Shown: positions 24,517-32,866 of the stretch, one piece after another
Layout: every line of letters starts with the position of its first letter
Numbering within the stretch: the first letter of the stretch is position 1
Source: CADDZP01 sp035948135
GTDB taxonomy: Bacteria > Actinomycetota > Acidimicrobiia > Acidimicrobiales > AC-14
DNA: 64,000 nucleotides
Direction: 5' to 3'
NCBI GenBank assembly: GCA_035948135.1
Contig: DASZJL010000051.1
Coordinates: 1 to 64,000 of the forward strand
Made by a program: the position numbers and the translations under genes
The notes under the pieces: generated by a model
Told to the model about the DNA's origin: nothing
Databases searched by the model: none
What the model saw: only the letters and a program-made list of their open reading frames with translations

Positions 24517-25920
24517 TCAGCCGCGCGCGGCCGCGGGCGCGAGCCGGGGCCACGGTCGGGTCTGTTCGAAGATCCGGGCCAGGCGCAGAGCGACGTCGTC
24601 GGCGTGGCGGCGCACGGTGAGCTGGAGGCCGACTGGTAGGCCGTCTTGGGTGAGGCCCGCAGGTACGGAGATCGCCGGGTTCCAGCACACGTTGGCGAGC
24701 ATGGTGAAGGGCACAGGCCCGGACGCGCTGGCGTCCCGGCCGTCGATCTCCATGGGCAGGGGACCCTCGGCCGCATAGGCGGGCACGGCGGTGGTGGGTG
24801 TGAGCAGCACGTCGACGTCGCGGAACAGTTCTGCGACCTCTTCCTCGAGGCGCTGGCGGTGGCGAAGGGCCCGGGCGTAGCGGGGGATCGTCCACTCGTG
24901 GGTCCGGCGCAGGCTGGCCCGCACCAGCCCGGTGAAGTCGTCGGCCCGGTCGGGCCACATGCCGTCCTCGACCTCCATCCAGAGGTCGGCGGCGCCCGCC
25001 GACAGCCACGTGCGCATGGGGTTCGACGGGGAGAAGGGTCGCTCGACGGGCCGGAGACGGGCGGCGTCGACGAGGGCTTCGGCTGCGGCCCGCGCCAGCT
25101 CTTCGACCTCGGGGATCACCACGGCGTAGCCCATGTCGGGCGACCACACGGCGCGAAGCCCGGCCACGTCGAGCTCCTCGATGGCGCGCTCGTAGGAGGT
25201 CCCGCTCGGGGGCAGCGAGGCCCGGTCCCTGTCGTCGGGGCCGGCGGTGACGTCGAGGTGGCGGGCTGCGTCCTGCACCGTGGTCGTGAGCGCGCCGAAG
25301 CACGTCGTCTCCGATGGAGTGGCGCGCTCGTGGGGAATGCGCCCGTAGCTGGCTTTGAGGCCGACCAATCCGGTGAAGGCGGCCGGGATGCGAGTGGATC
25401 CCCCGCCGTCGCTCGCGGTGCCGAACGGGACCATGCCCGCGGCGACGGCCGCGGCCGAGCCGCCGCTCGACCCGCCTGGTGTGCGCGTCGGATCCCAGGG
25501 GTTGCGCGTCGTGCCCCACGCCTTGGTGTGGGTGAAGGCGGTGATGCCGAACTCGGGCGCGGCCGTCTTGCCGATGGGTACGGCGCCGGCGGCGCGCAGC
25601 CGGCCGACGTGCACGGAGTCCTCCTCGACCGGAGGGCGGCCCTTGTAGAGCAGCGAGCCCTGCGAGGTGGGCATCCCCGCGCAGTCCTCGAGGTCCTTGA
25701 CGCCGAAGGGCACGCCCGCGAGCGGTCCCGGGTCGTCGCCTCTCGCAACGGCCGCGTCGACCGCTTCGGCGGTGTCCCGCGCCGCGTCAGCGTCGAGATA
25801 CACGAAGGCGTTGAGGTCGTCGTTGTTGGCGGCGACGGCGGCGAGGCACTCGTCGAGGATCTCTGTCGCCTTGAGCTCTCCGGCGCGGACCGCTTCCGCG
25901 ACCTCAACGACCGTGCGCAT
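24517..25920 (-). CDS. Amidase (amidase signature family)
   Basis: 467 residues with the full triad: Lys in FGVKDLEDCAG, cis-Ser in PGGSSGGSAAAVAAG and the nucleophile Ser in TASDGGGSTRIPAA. Closest in feel to actinobacterial AmiC/AtzE-like amidases; substrate unknown. The C-terminal region has the WNPAISVPAGLTQDGLPVGLQL signature. Stop lies 6 bp from the convergent CAP gene. It is a second amidase within 4 kb, only distantly similar to the first, so not a recent duplicate. Confidence 0.88.
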   Translation of the reverse strand: MRTVVEVAEAVRAGELKATEILDECLAAVAANNDDLNAFVYLDADAARDTAEAVDAAVARGDDPGPLAGVPFGVKDLEDCAGMPTSQGSLLYKGRPPVEEDSVHVGRLRAAGAVPIGKTAAPEFGITAFTHTKAWGTTRNPWDPTRTPGGSSGGSAAAVAAGMVPFGTASDGGGSTRIPAAFTGLVGLKASYGRIPHERATPSETTCFGALTTTVQDAARHLDVTAGPDDRDRASLPPSGTSYERAIEELDVAGLRAVWSPDMGYAVVIPEVEELARAAAEALVDAARLRPVERPFSPSNPMRTWLSAGAADLWMEVEDGMWPDRADDFTGLVRASLRRTHEWTIPRYARALRHRQRLEEEVAELFRDVDVLLTPTTAVPAYAAEGPLPMEIDGRDASASGPVPFTMLANVCWNPAISVPAGLTQDGLPVGLQLTVRRHADDVALRLARIFEQTRPWPRLAPAAARG

Positions 25921-25946
25921 CGGCGGTCACACTAACGTCGAAATTT

Positions 25947-26585
25947 ATGAGCGAGCCTGGCCCCGAGGCGTTTCTCGCCGACCCCCAGAACCCCGCCCTG
26001 AACAGCGCCACGATGATGCTCGTCGGCGACGAGGGCCGAGCCGACCGCCTGGCGTGGAATACGTTCCGCACCCTCGCCCTGTGGGACACCGACGTATGGG
26101 TGCCTCGGCTGCTCGACATCGGGCTTGGGGGCGACCATCCCGTCGCCGATGTCGAATGGTCCGGCGCATCGGTGCAGTTGTGGGCGACCGGCCTCGAGCT
26201 CGACAGTGGCACCGACGTCCTCATCGACGGTCCCGAGGCCATCGTCGTGGGCGTGGCCACCGTTGACCAGGCCCCGCCGTCGGGAGAGACGCGGGGCGCC
26301 ATGGCCAAGGTCGTCTCCGACGCCGCCCTGGGCGGCCGTCAGCCCGCATTCCTGGCCATCGTGCCGACCCGCGACGACGAAGCCCAGCTCCAGGCGGCGC
26401 TGGAGGCGGCGGCATCGGGCGACGGCCTCGACGCCCTGACAGAGGCCGTCGGCTGGGTGACGTGGCACGAGCTCGGCGAGCTGGCGCTCGACCTGGCCGA
26501 GGAGGAAGAGGACTCGCTGCGCGCCGACCAGGTTGCGCTCCTCGTCGACCAGCTGCAGGCCCGTTTCCCCGACATCGACCTGTAG
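25947..26585 (+). CDS. Hypothetical protein
   Basis: 212 residues, acidic, no signal peptide or membrane span. I do not recognise a family. The N-terminal half has MMLVGDEGRADRLAWNTFRTLALWD and DVEWSGASVQLWATGLELDSGTDVLID, suggesting an alpha/beta fold that could be nuclease-like (an acidic DxxxxxE/D series near residues 90-105), but no motif is convincing. Codon use is like its neighbours. It is divergent from the amidase (26 bp apart) and 9 bp before the flavin oxidoreductase, so probably co-transcribed with that gene. Confidence 0.6.
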   Translation: MSEPGPEAFLADPQNPALNSATMMLVGDEGRADRLAWNTFRTLALWDTDVWVPRLLDIGLGGDHPVADVEWSGASVQLWATGLELDSGTDVLIDGPEAIVVGVATVDQAPPSGETRGAMAKVVSDAALGGRQPAFLAIVPTRDDEAQLQAALEAAASGDGLDALTEAVGWVTWHELGELALDLAEEEEDSLRADQVALLVDQLQARFPDIDL

Positions 26586-26594
26586 CCACGGTCG

Positions 26595-27845
26595 ATGGCA
26601 GTGCTCGACACGCCGCTGCAGATCGGTTCCGCGCTCGTGCGCAACCGGCTGTACCGGGCGCCGGTGCTCGAGGGCGCCGGGTCGGGGCCCGACGCCGCCA
26701 AGCTCTACGCCCGCCAGTTCGTCGCCAACGCACGTGCTGGTGTCGGACTCATCGTGCAGGGCAACTCGTGCATCTACGAGGAGGGGCGCACGTCGCCGGG
26801 CATGACGCTCGTGAACACGCGGGAGCGCGTGTTGGCCCTGGGTGAGATGGTCGACGCAGTACACGCCGACGGCGGCGCCGTATTCCTGCAGATCGGCCAT
26901 GGCGGCCTGTACGCCATGGAGGGCTGGCACCATCCCTACGCGGCCGAGCGCAAGGGGCCGCTGCTGGCACCGTCCAAGCTGCCGTTGGCGCTGCGGCCCG
27001 CGTTCCTGCGGGCTCCCGTGCACCCGATGACGACCGACGAGGTGTACGAGATGGCGGTCCGGTGCGGCGACGTCGCGGCCTGGGCGCGGGAGGCGGGCTA
27101 CGACGGCATCCAGCTGGCGTCGGGCAACGCCAAGCTCCTCCACCAGTTCCTGACGCCGTTCTACAACAAGCGGACCGACGAGTTCGGTGGCTCGATGGAG
27201 AACCGGGCCCGGTTGCTGCAGGTGATCCGTTCCGCCGTCGCCGAGCGGGCCGGCGAGGACTACGCGTGCACGGTAAAGATCCCTGTCGACGAGAAGGCTC
27301 CGCCGTTGATGCCGCGCATCTCCTTCGAGGACGGCATGGAGATGTGTCGACTGGCGCAGGAGTGGGGCTACCACGCGGTCACGCCCGTGCGGCTGTCGGT
27401 GCTGCCGGACACGACGCTGACCAAGGGCGACATCCCGAAGTCGCTGTGGCGCAACAAGACGATGAAGCGCCGGTTGCGTGAGGCGGCACCATCGCGTCTG
27501 CAGTGGAGCGTGCTGATGGCGGGCTACGTCGTCGGCAGCGTGCGCAACCCGTTCCGACCCGTGTGGAACCGCGACGTGTTCACCGAGGCCAAGCGCCGGC
27601 TCGCCATCCCGGTGTTCGCGGTCGGCGGCATCCGCACCGCCGAGGAGGTCAACGGCATCCTCGACGGTGGCGAGGCCGACATGGTCGGCATCGGGCGACC
27701 CTTCTACGCCGAGCCCGACCTCGCGGGTCGAGTCCTGGGCGGCAGCGCCGAGCCACGGCGGTGCCGCAACTCCAACTTCTGTGTCCCCGCCGAGATGCTC
27801 GGCATGAAGGGCACCTGTTACAACCCCGACGTCAAGAAGACGTAA
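26595..27845 (+). CDS. NADH:flavin oxidoreductase, Old Yellow Enzyme family
   Basis: 416-residue TIM-barrel flavoenzyme. RNRLYRAPVLEG at the N-terminus, QIGHGG (FMN contact), GYDGIQLASGNAKLLHQFLTPFYNKRTDEFGGSMENRARLL (split here only as the usual OYE block near 175-215), and the C-terminal VFAVGGIRTAEEVNGIL and MVGIGRPFYAEPDL motifs. The His/Asn pair typical of OYE active sites appears as Asn-Ala-Lys in place of H-x-x-N, so substrate chemistry may differ. The C-terminal cysteines (RRCRNSNFCV) recall the iron-sulphur site of longer relatives, but that second domain is absent. Confidence 0.85.
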   Translation: MAVLDTPLQIGSALVRNRLYRAPVLEGAGSGPDAAKLYARQFVANARAGVGLIVQGNSCIYEEGRTSPGMTLVNTRERVLALGEMVDAVHADGGAVFLQIGHGGLYAMEGWHHPYAAERKGPLLAPSKLPLALRPAFLRAPVHPMTTDEVYEMAVRCGDVAAWAREAGYDGIQLASGNAKLLHQFLTPFYNKRTDEFGGSMENRARLLQVIRSAVAERAGEDYACTVKIPVDEKAPPLMPRISFEDGMEMCRLAQEWGYHAVTPVRLSVLPDTTLTKGDIPKSLWRNKTMKRRLREAAPSRLQWSVLMAGYVVGSVRNPFRPVWNRDVFTEAKRRLAIPVFAVGGIRTAEEVNGILDGGEADMVGIGRPFYAEPDLAGRVLGGSAEPRRCRNSNFCVPAEMLGMKGTCYNPDVKKT

Positions 27846-27975
27846 TTCGCACTCGCAAGCGAAGCTTGCTCGGCGAGCTAATCGTGCTCCGGGCTCACGG
27901 CAAAGCCGCTCGCCCTCCGCCGCTGATTTCTTTACGACAGCGGAAGCGGCGCCTTCGGCGCGGGTGCCGCCGTCG
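27846..27975. other. Intergenic region between convergent genes
   Basis: 130 bp with a small stem (ccgctg at 27920 with cagcgg at 27938, loop including atttcttta) that may end transcription from one side or both. Nothing else recognised. Confidence 0.35.
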
Positions 27976-28965
27976 TCACGACGGGCGCGGTGCCCTGATC
28001 CACTCCGCGTAGGTCGACGCGAACAGGGCGGGCATCCCGCCGGTGTGGAGGAAGACGACATTGGTGTCGCGGTCGATGCGTCCGTCCCGGCGCGCCGCGA
28101 TGAGGCCGGCCATGGCCTTGCCGCTGTACACGGGGTCGAGGACGAGGCCCTCGAGGCGAGCGGCCAGGTCGAGGGCCTCCCGGCACTCGTCGGTGGGCGC
28201 GCCGTAGCCGTCGCCGAACCGGTCGTGGTCGATCTGGAGGTCCCCGGTGGGTTCGGGGAGTCCGGCCAGGCGGGCCGTCTCGGTCGCCTTCTCGGGGACC
28301 TGTTGGTCGAGGTCGGGGCGCGTGCCGACGTCGACACCCAGGACGCGGTCATGGCTACCGAGGCCGGCAACGAGCCCGGCGTGGGTGCCGCCCGAGCCGT
28401 CGGCCACGACGACCAGGTCGACGCTCGAGTGCTGCTCGGTCAGCTCCCGCGCCGCCCTGACGTAGCCCAGCGCGCCCGTAACCGACGCGCCGCCGATCGG
28501 CATGGCGTAGGGGCGTCTTCCCTCCTGGGCCAGGCGGCGGGTGGTGTGGTCGATGGCGGCCTCGACGCCGTAGTAGTCGAGCGGTCCCGCCCACACCATC
28601 TCGGGGTCCAGCAGCTCGTCGAGGATGACGTTCCCACTGGGGACCGAGGGCGGGTCACTGCCGAAGACCACCGTGCAGTGCAGGCCGAGCTTGTTGGCGG
28701 CCGCCGCCGTCATGCGCACGTGGTTGCTCTGGCGGCCGCCGCCGGTGACGAGCGTGTCGCAGCCGTGGACTTGGGCGTCCTCGCAGAGGTATTCCAGCTT
28801 GCGGGCCTTGTTGCCCCCGCCGGCCAGCCCCGTGGCGTCGTCGCGCTTGACCCACAGGGCGTTCTCGTCCATGTCGAGGTGAGCGGCGAGCCGGCGCATC
28901 GGCTCGAGCGGCGTCGGCAGGTGAGCGAGAATCACGCGGCGGTCAAGAGGGTCGACCCGCGGCAT
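27976..28965 (-). CDS. D-cysteine desulfhydrase / ACC deaminase family PLP enzyme
   Basis: 329 residues, fold-type II PLP enzyme. The PLP lysine is in GGGNKARKLEYL (about residue 53). GGGRQSNHVRMTAAAA and the GSGGTHAGL phosphate-binding loop are typical of DcyD and ACC deaminase. DcyD-type enzymes split D-cysteine to pyruvate, H2S and ammonia; ACC deaminase is the alternative. The neighbour transcribed divergently 26 bp away is a thiol-dioxygenase-like cupin, which favours a sulphur amino acid substrate. That link is inference. Confidence 0.85.
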   Translation of the reverse strand: MPRVDPLDRRVILAHLPTPLEPMRRLAAHLDMDENALWVKRDDATGLAGGGNKARKLEYLCEDAQVHGCDTLVTGGGRQSNHVRMTAAAANKLGLHCTVVFGSDPPSVPSGNVILDELLDPEMVWAGPLDYYGVEAAIDHTTRRLAQEGRRPYAMPIGGASVTGALGYVRAARELTEQHSSVDLVVVADGSGGTHAGLVAGLGSHDRVLGVDVGTRPDLDQQVPEKATETARLAGLPEPTGDLQIDHDRFGDGYGAPTDECREALDLAARLEGLVLDPVYSGKAMAGLIAARRDGRIDRDTNVVFLHTGGMPALFASTYAEWIRAPRPS

Positions 28966-28991
28966 CGCGCCGACGCTACCGTCGGCGCGCG

Positions 28992-29594
28992 ATGACGGTT
29001 GCGCTCGACGCCCTGGTCGCGGCCACGGCCGCGGCCTTGGAGGACGCGTCGCTCGGTGGCGACCGGGCCCGGGCCGAGGCCATCGCTCCGTCCATGCGGG
29101 CTCTGCTTGCCGCCGAGTCGCCGATCCCCTTCGACGCCTACCAACCCCTGGAGGGCGCCGCGGTCGGCAATCTCTTGTATGCCGACCCCGACGGGCGGTT
29201 CCACGTCCTCGCCGTCGTCTTCCCGGAGGGCACGTCGAGCGGGGTCCACCACCACGGCTGCTGGGGCGTCATCGGCTACCTCCAGGGCTCCGACGAAGAG
29301 ACCCGGTATCGCGCCCTGGCCGACCGGGGGAGCAGTGCCCAGCTCGAGGAAGCGAGCCGCCACGTCTGGTCGAAGGGCGACGTCACATTCCTGCTGCCGC
29401 CCGAGGAGGGCTGGCACCGCGTCCGCAGCGCCGGCCCGGGCGACGGCGTCAGTGTCCACGTGCTGTGCCGCACGCCGGCCGACCACCCCCACCGCTTCTG
29501 GGACCGCAACACCGAGGCTGTGCACCCATATCCCTTCGTCGAGATCCAGCCGGGGCGCTGGCGGAGCGAGGTCATGTGGGACCAGCCGGCGTGA
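28992..29594 (+). CDS. Cysteine dioxygenase-like cupin protein
   Basis: 200 residues, single cupin with the triple-His motif GVHHHGCWGVIGYLQG (about residues 80-95) and a second metal His in EEGWHRV (about 140). This layout fits the thiol dioxygenase superfamily (cysteine or 3-mercaptopropionate dioxygenase-like), iron enzymes that oxidise thiols to sulphinates. The ATG is 28992. Divergent partner: the D-cysteine desulfhydrase-type gene. The exact thiol is unknown. Confidence 0.75.
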   Translation: MTVALDALVAATAAALEDASLGGDRARAEAIAPSMRALLAAESPIPFDAYQPLEGAAVGNLLYADPDGRFHVLAVVFPEGTSSGVHHHGCWGVIGYLQGSDEETRYRALADRGSSAQLEEASRHVWSKGDVTFLLPPEEGWHRVRSAGPGDGVSVHVLCRTPADHPHRFWDRNTEAVHPYPFVEIQPGRWRSEVMWDQPA

Positions 29595-29610
29595 TCGCCG
29601 GATCTCACAA

Positions 29611-29683
29611 AACCTCTCCAAGTTTCGTTTTCCAAAGGTCAAACACGCTCGAACCAGAGCAATCCTCAACACTTGGAGAGGTT
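29611..29683. repeat. 13-bp perfect inverted repeat before the DNA glycosylase gene
   Basis: aacctctccaagt (29611-29623) and acttggagaggtt (29671-29683) are exact complements 47 bp apart, filling the gap between the cupin stop and the glycosylase start at 29706. It could be an operator pair, a leader hairpin or a terminator for the cupin gene. Confidence 0.7.
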
Positions 29684-29705
29684 CTGGGGTTCGTATCCTC
29701 GTCTG

Positions 29706-30344
29706 ATGCCGAGAACCAGCGTTGCCGCAGCGACCGCCGAGTTGGCGGATCGGGATCCCGTCATCGCCAAGCTCGTGGACGCGGCCGCGCCCGCGACGCT
29801 GAAGCGGCGGGGGAGTGAGCGGCGCGACCACTTCGGCGCGTTGGCCCGGTCGATCGCGTATCAGCAGCTGGCGGGTGCGGCGGCGGCCGCCATCCACGGA
29901 CGCTTCGAGGCCATCTTCGACGGCCACCCGACACCCGAGGCCGTGCTGGCCACGCCTGAGGAGCAACTGCGCGGCGCGGGGCTCTCGGCGGCCAAGACGG
30001 CGTCGATCCTCGACCTCGCCAGCAAAGTTGAGTCCGGCGTCGTGCCCCTGGACGGGATCGAGCGTCTCGGCGACGAGGAGATCATCGAACGCCTGTCAAC
30101 GGTCCGCGGGATCGGCCGATGGACCGCGGAGATGTTTCTCATCTTCCAACTCGGCCGCCTCGACGTCTGGCCCATCGATGACCTCGGTGTCAGGGCTGGC
30201 TATGCCGCGGCCTACAAGCTGAAAGACACGCCGGCGCCCAAGGCTCTCGCTCCGCTGGGCGAGCCGTTCCGCCCGTACCGGTCGATCGCGGCCTGGTACA
30301 TGTGGCAGGCGATCCACCTGGCCCGCGCCGGCGAGCTTCCCTAG
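29706..30344 (+). CDS. DNA-3-methyladenine glycosylase (AlkA-like, HhH-GPD)
   Basis: Base-excision repair glycosylase of 212 residues. The HhH motif is LSTVRGIGRWTAEMFLI (about 130-148), followed by the catalytic aspartate in WPIDDLGV (Asp158/159). The early QQLAGAAAAAIHGRF segment is typical of the AlkA branch. It lacks the N-terminal domain of E. coli AlkA, as many short bacterial enzymes do, and lacks the four-cysteine cluster of MutY/Nth. ATG 29706 follows a long inverted repeat that might regulate it. Confidence 0.9.
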   Translation: MPRTSVAAATAELADRDPVIAKLVDAAAPATLKRRGSERRDHFGALARSIAYQQLAGAAAAAIHGRFEAIFDGHPTPEAVLATPEEQLRGAGLSAAKTASILDLASKVESGVVPLDGIERLGDEEIIERLSTVRGIGRWTAEMFLIFQLGRLDVWPIDDLGVRAGYAAAYKLKDTPAPKALAPLGEPFRPYRSIAAWYMWQAIHLARAGELP

Positions 30345-30356
30345 TCGACGACGGCA

Positions 30357-30779
30357 ATGGCTGGACTGAATGACGCCGACTATCAGCGGCTGCTCGAGTT
30401 CCGCGACGGCTTGCGTCGCTTCCTCCGCTGGAGCGAGGAGCAAGCCGCCGCCGTCGGTCTGACACCCGCGCACCATCAACTGCTGCTCGCCGTCCGGGGC
30501 CATCCGGGTCCCCACGCGCCGACCGTGAGCGACGTCGCCGGGCACCTGATGCTCCGTCGCCACAGCGTCGTCGGTCTGGTCAACCGTGCCGAGGCGGCCG
30601 GGTTGCTGAGCCGCAAGGCAGACCGGAGCGATCAACGCGTGGTCCGCCTGAGCCTCACCAGGCTCGGGGCTCGGCGCCTCGAGCTTCTGTCAGCTCTCCA
30701 CCTCGAGGAGTTGCATCGCCTCGCGCCGCGCATGCGTCAGCCCTGGGCCGGCCTCGATGGGGGCAGCCCGACTGACTGA
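30357..30779 (+). CDS. MarR family transcriptional regulator
   Basis: 140 residues, winged helix: PTVSDVAGHLMLRRHSVVGLVNRAEAAGLLSRK carries the recognition helix, and ADRSDQRVVRLSLTRLGARRL is the wing. It starts 12 bp after the glycosylase stop, so both may be one transcript. The ligand and targets are unknown. Confidence 0.88.
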   Translation: MAGLNDADYQRLLEFRDGLRRFLRWSEEQAAAVGLTPAHHQLLLAVRGHPGPHAPTVSDVAGHLMLRRHSVVGLVNRAEAAGLLSRKADRSDQRVVRLSLTRLGARRLELLSALHLEELHRLAPRMRQPWAGLDGGSPTD

Positions 30780-30880
30780 CGATCGAGTGGTGCAAACGCC
30801 AGCTTCAAACTGACTCACTACCGCACCTGCTGCTTGAAACGGCCACAGGCCTTGCAATTGCTGGTTACAGTTTGTGGGCC

Positions 30881-31276
30881 ATGCCTTCATTTACGGTTGG
30901 AGAGGCCGCCGAGCTGCTGGGGGTGAGCTCGGACACGGTCCGGCGCTGGGTGGACGGCGGAGAGCTGCCCGCAGCCCGAACAACGGGCGGGCGGCGGCGG
31001 ATCGACGGCAAGGCGTTGGCCCGGTTCTCGACCAAGCGCGCCGGCGCCCCCGCGCCCGCGCCGGTGGCCGAATCAGCGAGGAACCACTTCCCTGGTCTGG
31101 TCACCAAAGTCGTCAAGGACAAGGTGATGGCTCAGGTCGAGATCCAGGCCGGTCCGTACCGGGTCGTGTCGTTGATGAGCCGTGAAGCGGCGGACGAGCT
31201 CGCGCTCGCGCCCGGCGTGATGGCCGTCGCATCAGTCAAGTCCACCAACGTCGTAGTCGAGGTCCCTTCGGGGTGA
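30881..31276 (+). CDS. HTH-TOBE regulator of the molybdate operon (ModE-like)
   Basis: 131 residues. The N-terminal excisionase/MerR-type helix-turn-helix (FTVGEAAELLGVSSDTVRRWVDGGELPAARTTGGRRRID, about 4-45) is joined by an Ala/Pro linker to a single TOBE/Mop domain (about 65-130: NHFPGLVTKVVKDKVMAQVEI, TNVVVEV) that binds oxyanions such as molybdate. ATG 30881; a TTG at 30872 is possible. Its stop overlaps the modA GTG (GTGA), so it is the first gene of the mod operon and probably its molybdate-responsive regulator. Confidence 0.82.
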   Translation: MPSFTVGEAAELLGVSSDTVRRWVDGGELPAARTTGGRRRIDGKALARFSTKRAGAPAPAPVAESARNHFPGLVTKVVKDKVMAQVEIQAGPYRVVSLMSREAADELALAPGVMAVASVKSTNVVVEVPSG

Positions 31277-32076
31277 ACGTGAGAACGCGATGCTTTCGCG
31301 TCGCGGTACCCGTGATGGCCGTGCTCGCGGTCGTGACGACCGCCGCGTGTGGGTCGGACTCGAAGACATCGTCGAGCACGTCCCCGACTTCCGCGGCGAT
31401 TACCGGCAACCTCAACGTGTTTGGCGCGGCGTCGCTCACTGGCGCGTTCAACGATGCAAAGACGAGGCTGACGGCTGCCAACCCGGGCCTGAACCTGACT
31501 TACAACTTCGCCGGGTCGAACGCGTTGGTCGCCCAGATCCAACAGGGTGGGCCTGCAGATGTCTTCGCCTCGGCCGACCAGAAGAACATGCAGACGCTGG
31601 TCACCGCCGGCCTCGTCGAGACTCCTGTGACGTTCGCCAGGAACAAGCTGCAGATCGCGGTCGCGGCCGGCAACCCGAAGGGGATCACCGGTCTCGCCGA
31701 CCTGGCCAAGCCGGGTGTGACCGTCGTGCTCGAAGCCCCCGGCGTGCCGGCCGGTGACTACACACGCCAGGTCCTCGCCGCCAAGGGGGTCACGGTGACA
31801 CCGAAGTCGCTGGAGACCGACGTGAAATCGGCGCTGGCCAAGGTGACGTCCGGCGAAGCGGACGCCACCGTCGTCTACGTCACCGACGTCAAGGCCGGAG
31901 GTCCCAAGGTCCAGGGCGTGACCATCCCCGACGCCGAGCAGCCCGACATCAGCTATCCCATCGCGGTGGTGAAGGCCGCCAAGAACCACGCCGCCGCGCA
32001 AGGCTTCGTGAGCTCGGCCGTGTCAGGCGAAGTGCAGAAGTCGCTGGAGGCGGCCGGTTTCTCTCCCGCGAAATAG
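31273..32076 (+). CDS. modA: Molybdate ABC transporter substrate-binding lipoprotein ModA
   Basis: 267 residues. Signal peptide with lipobox ending at Cys26 (VVTTAAC), Ser/Thr linker, then the ModA/WtpA fold: LNVFGAASLTGAF, NFAGSNALVAQIQQGGPADVFASAD, and VYVTDVKAG near residue 195. Binds molybdate or tungstate outside the membrane. The GTG start overlaps the regulator stop. modB begins about 20 bp after its stop. Confidence 0.93.
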   Translation: MNVRTRCFRVAVPVMAVLAVVTTAACGSDSKTSSSTSPTSAAITGNLNVFGAASLTGAFNDAKTRLTAANPGLNLTYNFAGSNALVAQIQQGGPADVFASADQKNMQTLVTAGLVETPVTFARNKLQIAVAAGNPKGITGLADLAKPGVTVVLEAPGVPAGDYTRQVLAAKGVTVTPKSLETDVKSALAKVTSGEADATVVYVTDVKAGGPKVQGVTIPDAEQPDISYPIAVVKAAKNHAAAQGFVSSAVSGEVQKSLEAAGFSPAK

Positions 32077-32095
32077 ACGGCGCGGGAGCTCTCCC

Positions 32096-32866
32096 ACGTG
32101 GCTCCCGGCGGTCCTCGCGGGCGGGGCCGTCGCCATCGTCGTCCTCCCGCTCATCGCCCTGTTCCTGCGCGCGCCGTGGTCAACACTCGTCAGCCAGCTC
32201 CGCGCCAACGAGGCTTTCACCGCCCTCCGTCTCTCGATCATCACCTCCCTCGGCGCGCTCGCCGTGTCCGCGGTGTTCGGGATCCCCCTCGCGTGGGTGC
32301 TCGCTCGGCACCGGTTCCCGGGCCGTGCCTTGCTACGAGCGCTGGTCACGCTGCCGATGGTGCTCCCGCCTGTAGTGGGTGGCATCGCGTTGCTCTATGC
32401 GTTCGGCCGCAACGGATTCGCGGGGCGCATCCTCTACGACCTCACGGGCTGGCGTCTGGTCTTCACCACCGGCGGCGTCATCCTGGCCGAGACCTTCGTC
32501 GCCATGCCGTTCCTCATCGTTACTGCCGAAGCGGCCTTCCGCTCGATGGACCGCCGCGCCGAAGACGCGGCAGCCACCCTTGGCGCCAGTCCCGCCTACC
32601 GGTTCCGCCGGGTGACCCTCCCGGCCGTCGCGCCGGCGCTGGCGGCCGGCGGCGCGCTCACCTGGGCCCGAGCGCTCGGTGAGTTCGGAGCCACGATCAC
32701 CTTCGCCGGCAACCTTCCCGGCGTCACCCAGACGACCCCGCTGCTCGCCTATCTCGACATCGAATCCGGGCACGAAGCCACGGCCCTCGCGCTCTCCCTG
32801 GTCCTGTTGATGGTGTCCCTGCTCGTGCTCGTCGGCCTACGCGATCGTTGGCTCGGGAACCCGTGA
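32096..32866 (+). CDS. modB: Molybdate ABC transporter permease ModB, probable ACG start
   Basis: About 256 residues with several membrane spans and the EAA loop RRAEDAAATLGASPAYRFRRVTLP. Clear coding similarity (LPAVLAGGAVAIVVLPLIAL, ALRLSIITSLGALAV) runs well upstream of the first canonical start, the GTG at 32264, which would delete the first two spans. In frame from the stop at 32009 there is no ATG, GTG or TTG. An ACG at 32096 lies 7 bp after GGGAG (32084-32088) and gives a normal ModB length. Either ACG is used, or the base was once ATG or is a sequencing error. The stop overlaps the modC GTG. Confidence 0.85.
   Translation, partial: TWLPAVLAGGAVAIVVLPLIALFLRAPWSTLVSQLRANEAFTALRLSIITSLGALAVSAVFGIPLAWVLARHRFPGRALLRALVTLPMVLPPVVGGIALLYAFGRNGFAGRILYDLTGWRLVFTTGGVILAETFVAMPFLIVTAEAAFRSMDRRAEDAAATLGASPAYRFRRVTLPAVAPALAAGGALTWARALGEFGATITFAGNLPGVTQTTPLLAYLDIESGHEATALALSLVLLMVSLLVLVGLRDRWLGNP

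Noticed and set aside
24383..25519. Open frame of 378 codons on the minus strand in another frame of the amidase
   Set aside because: Arg/Pro/His-rich product typical of a shadow frame; the amidase frame has the full catalytic triad.
25932..28370. Open frame of 812 codons on the minus strand
   Set aside because: Antisense to the flavin oxidoreductase and hypothetical genes, with no recognisable domain.
32076..32264. modB as a pseudogene cut at the 5' end
   Set aside because: The frame is open and family-like over the whole length, and a good SD precedes ACG 32096; only the start codon is unusual.
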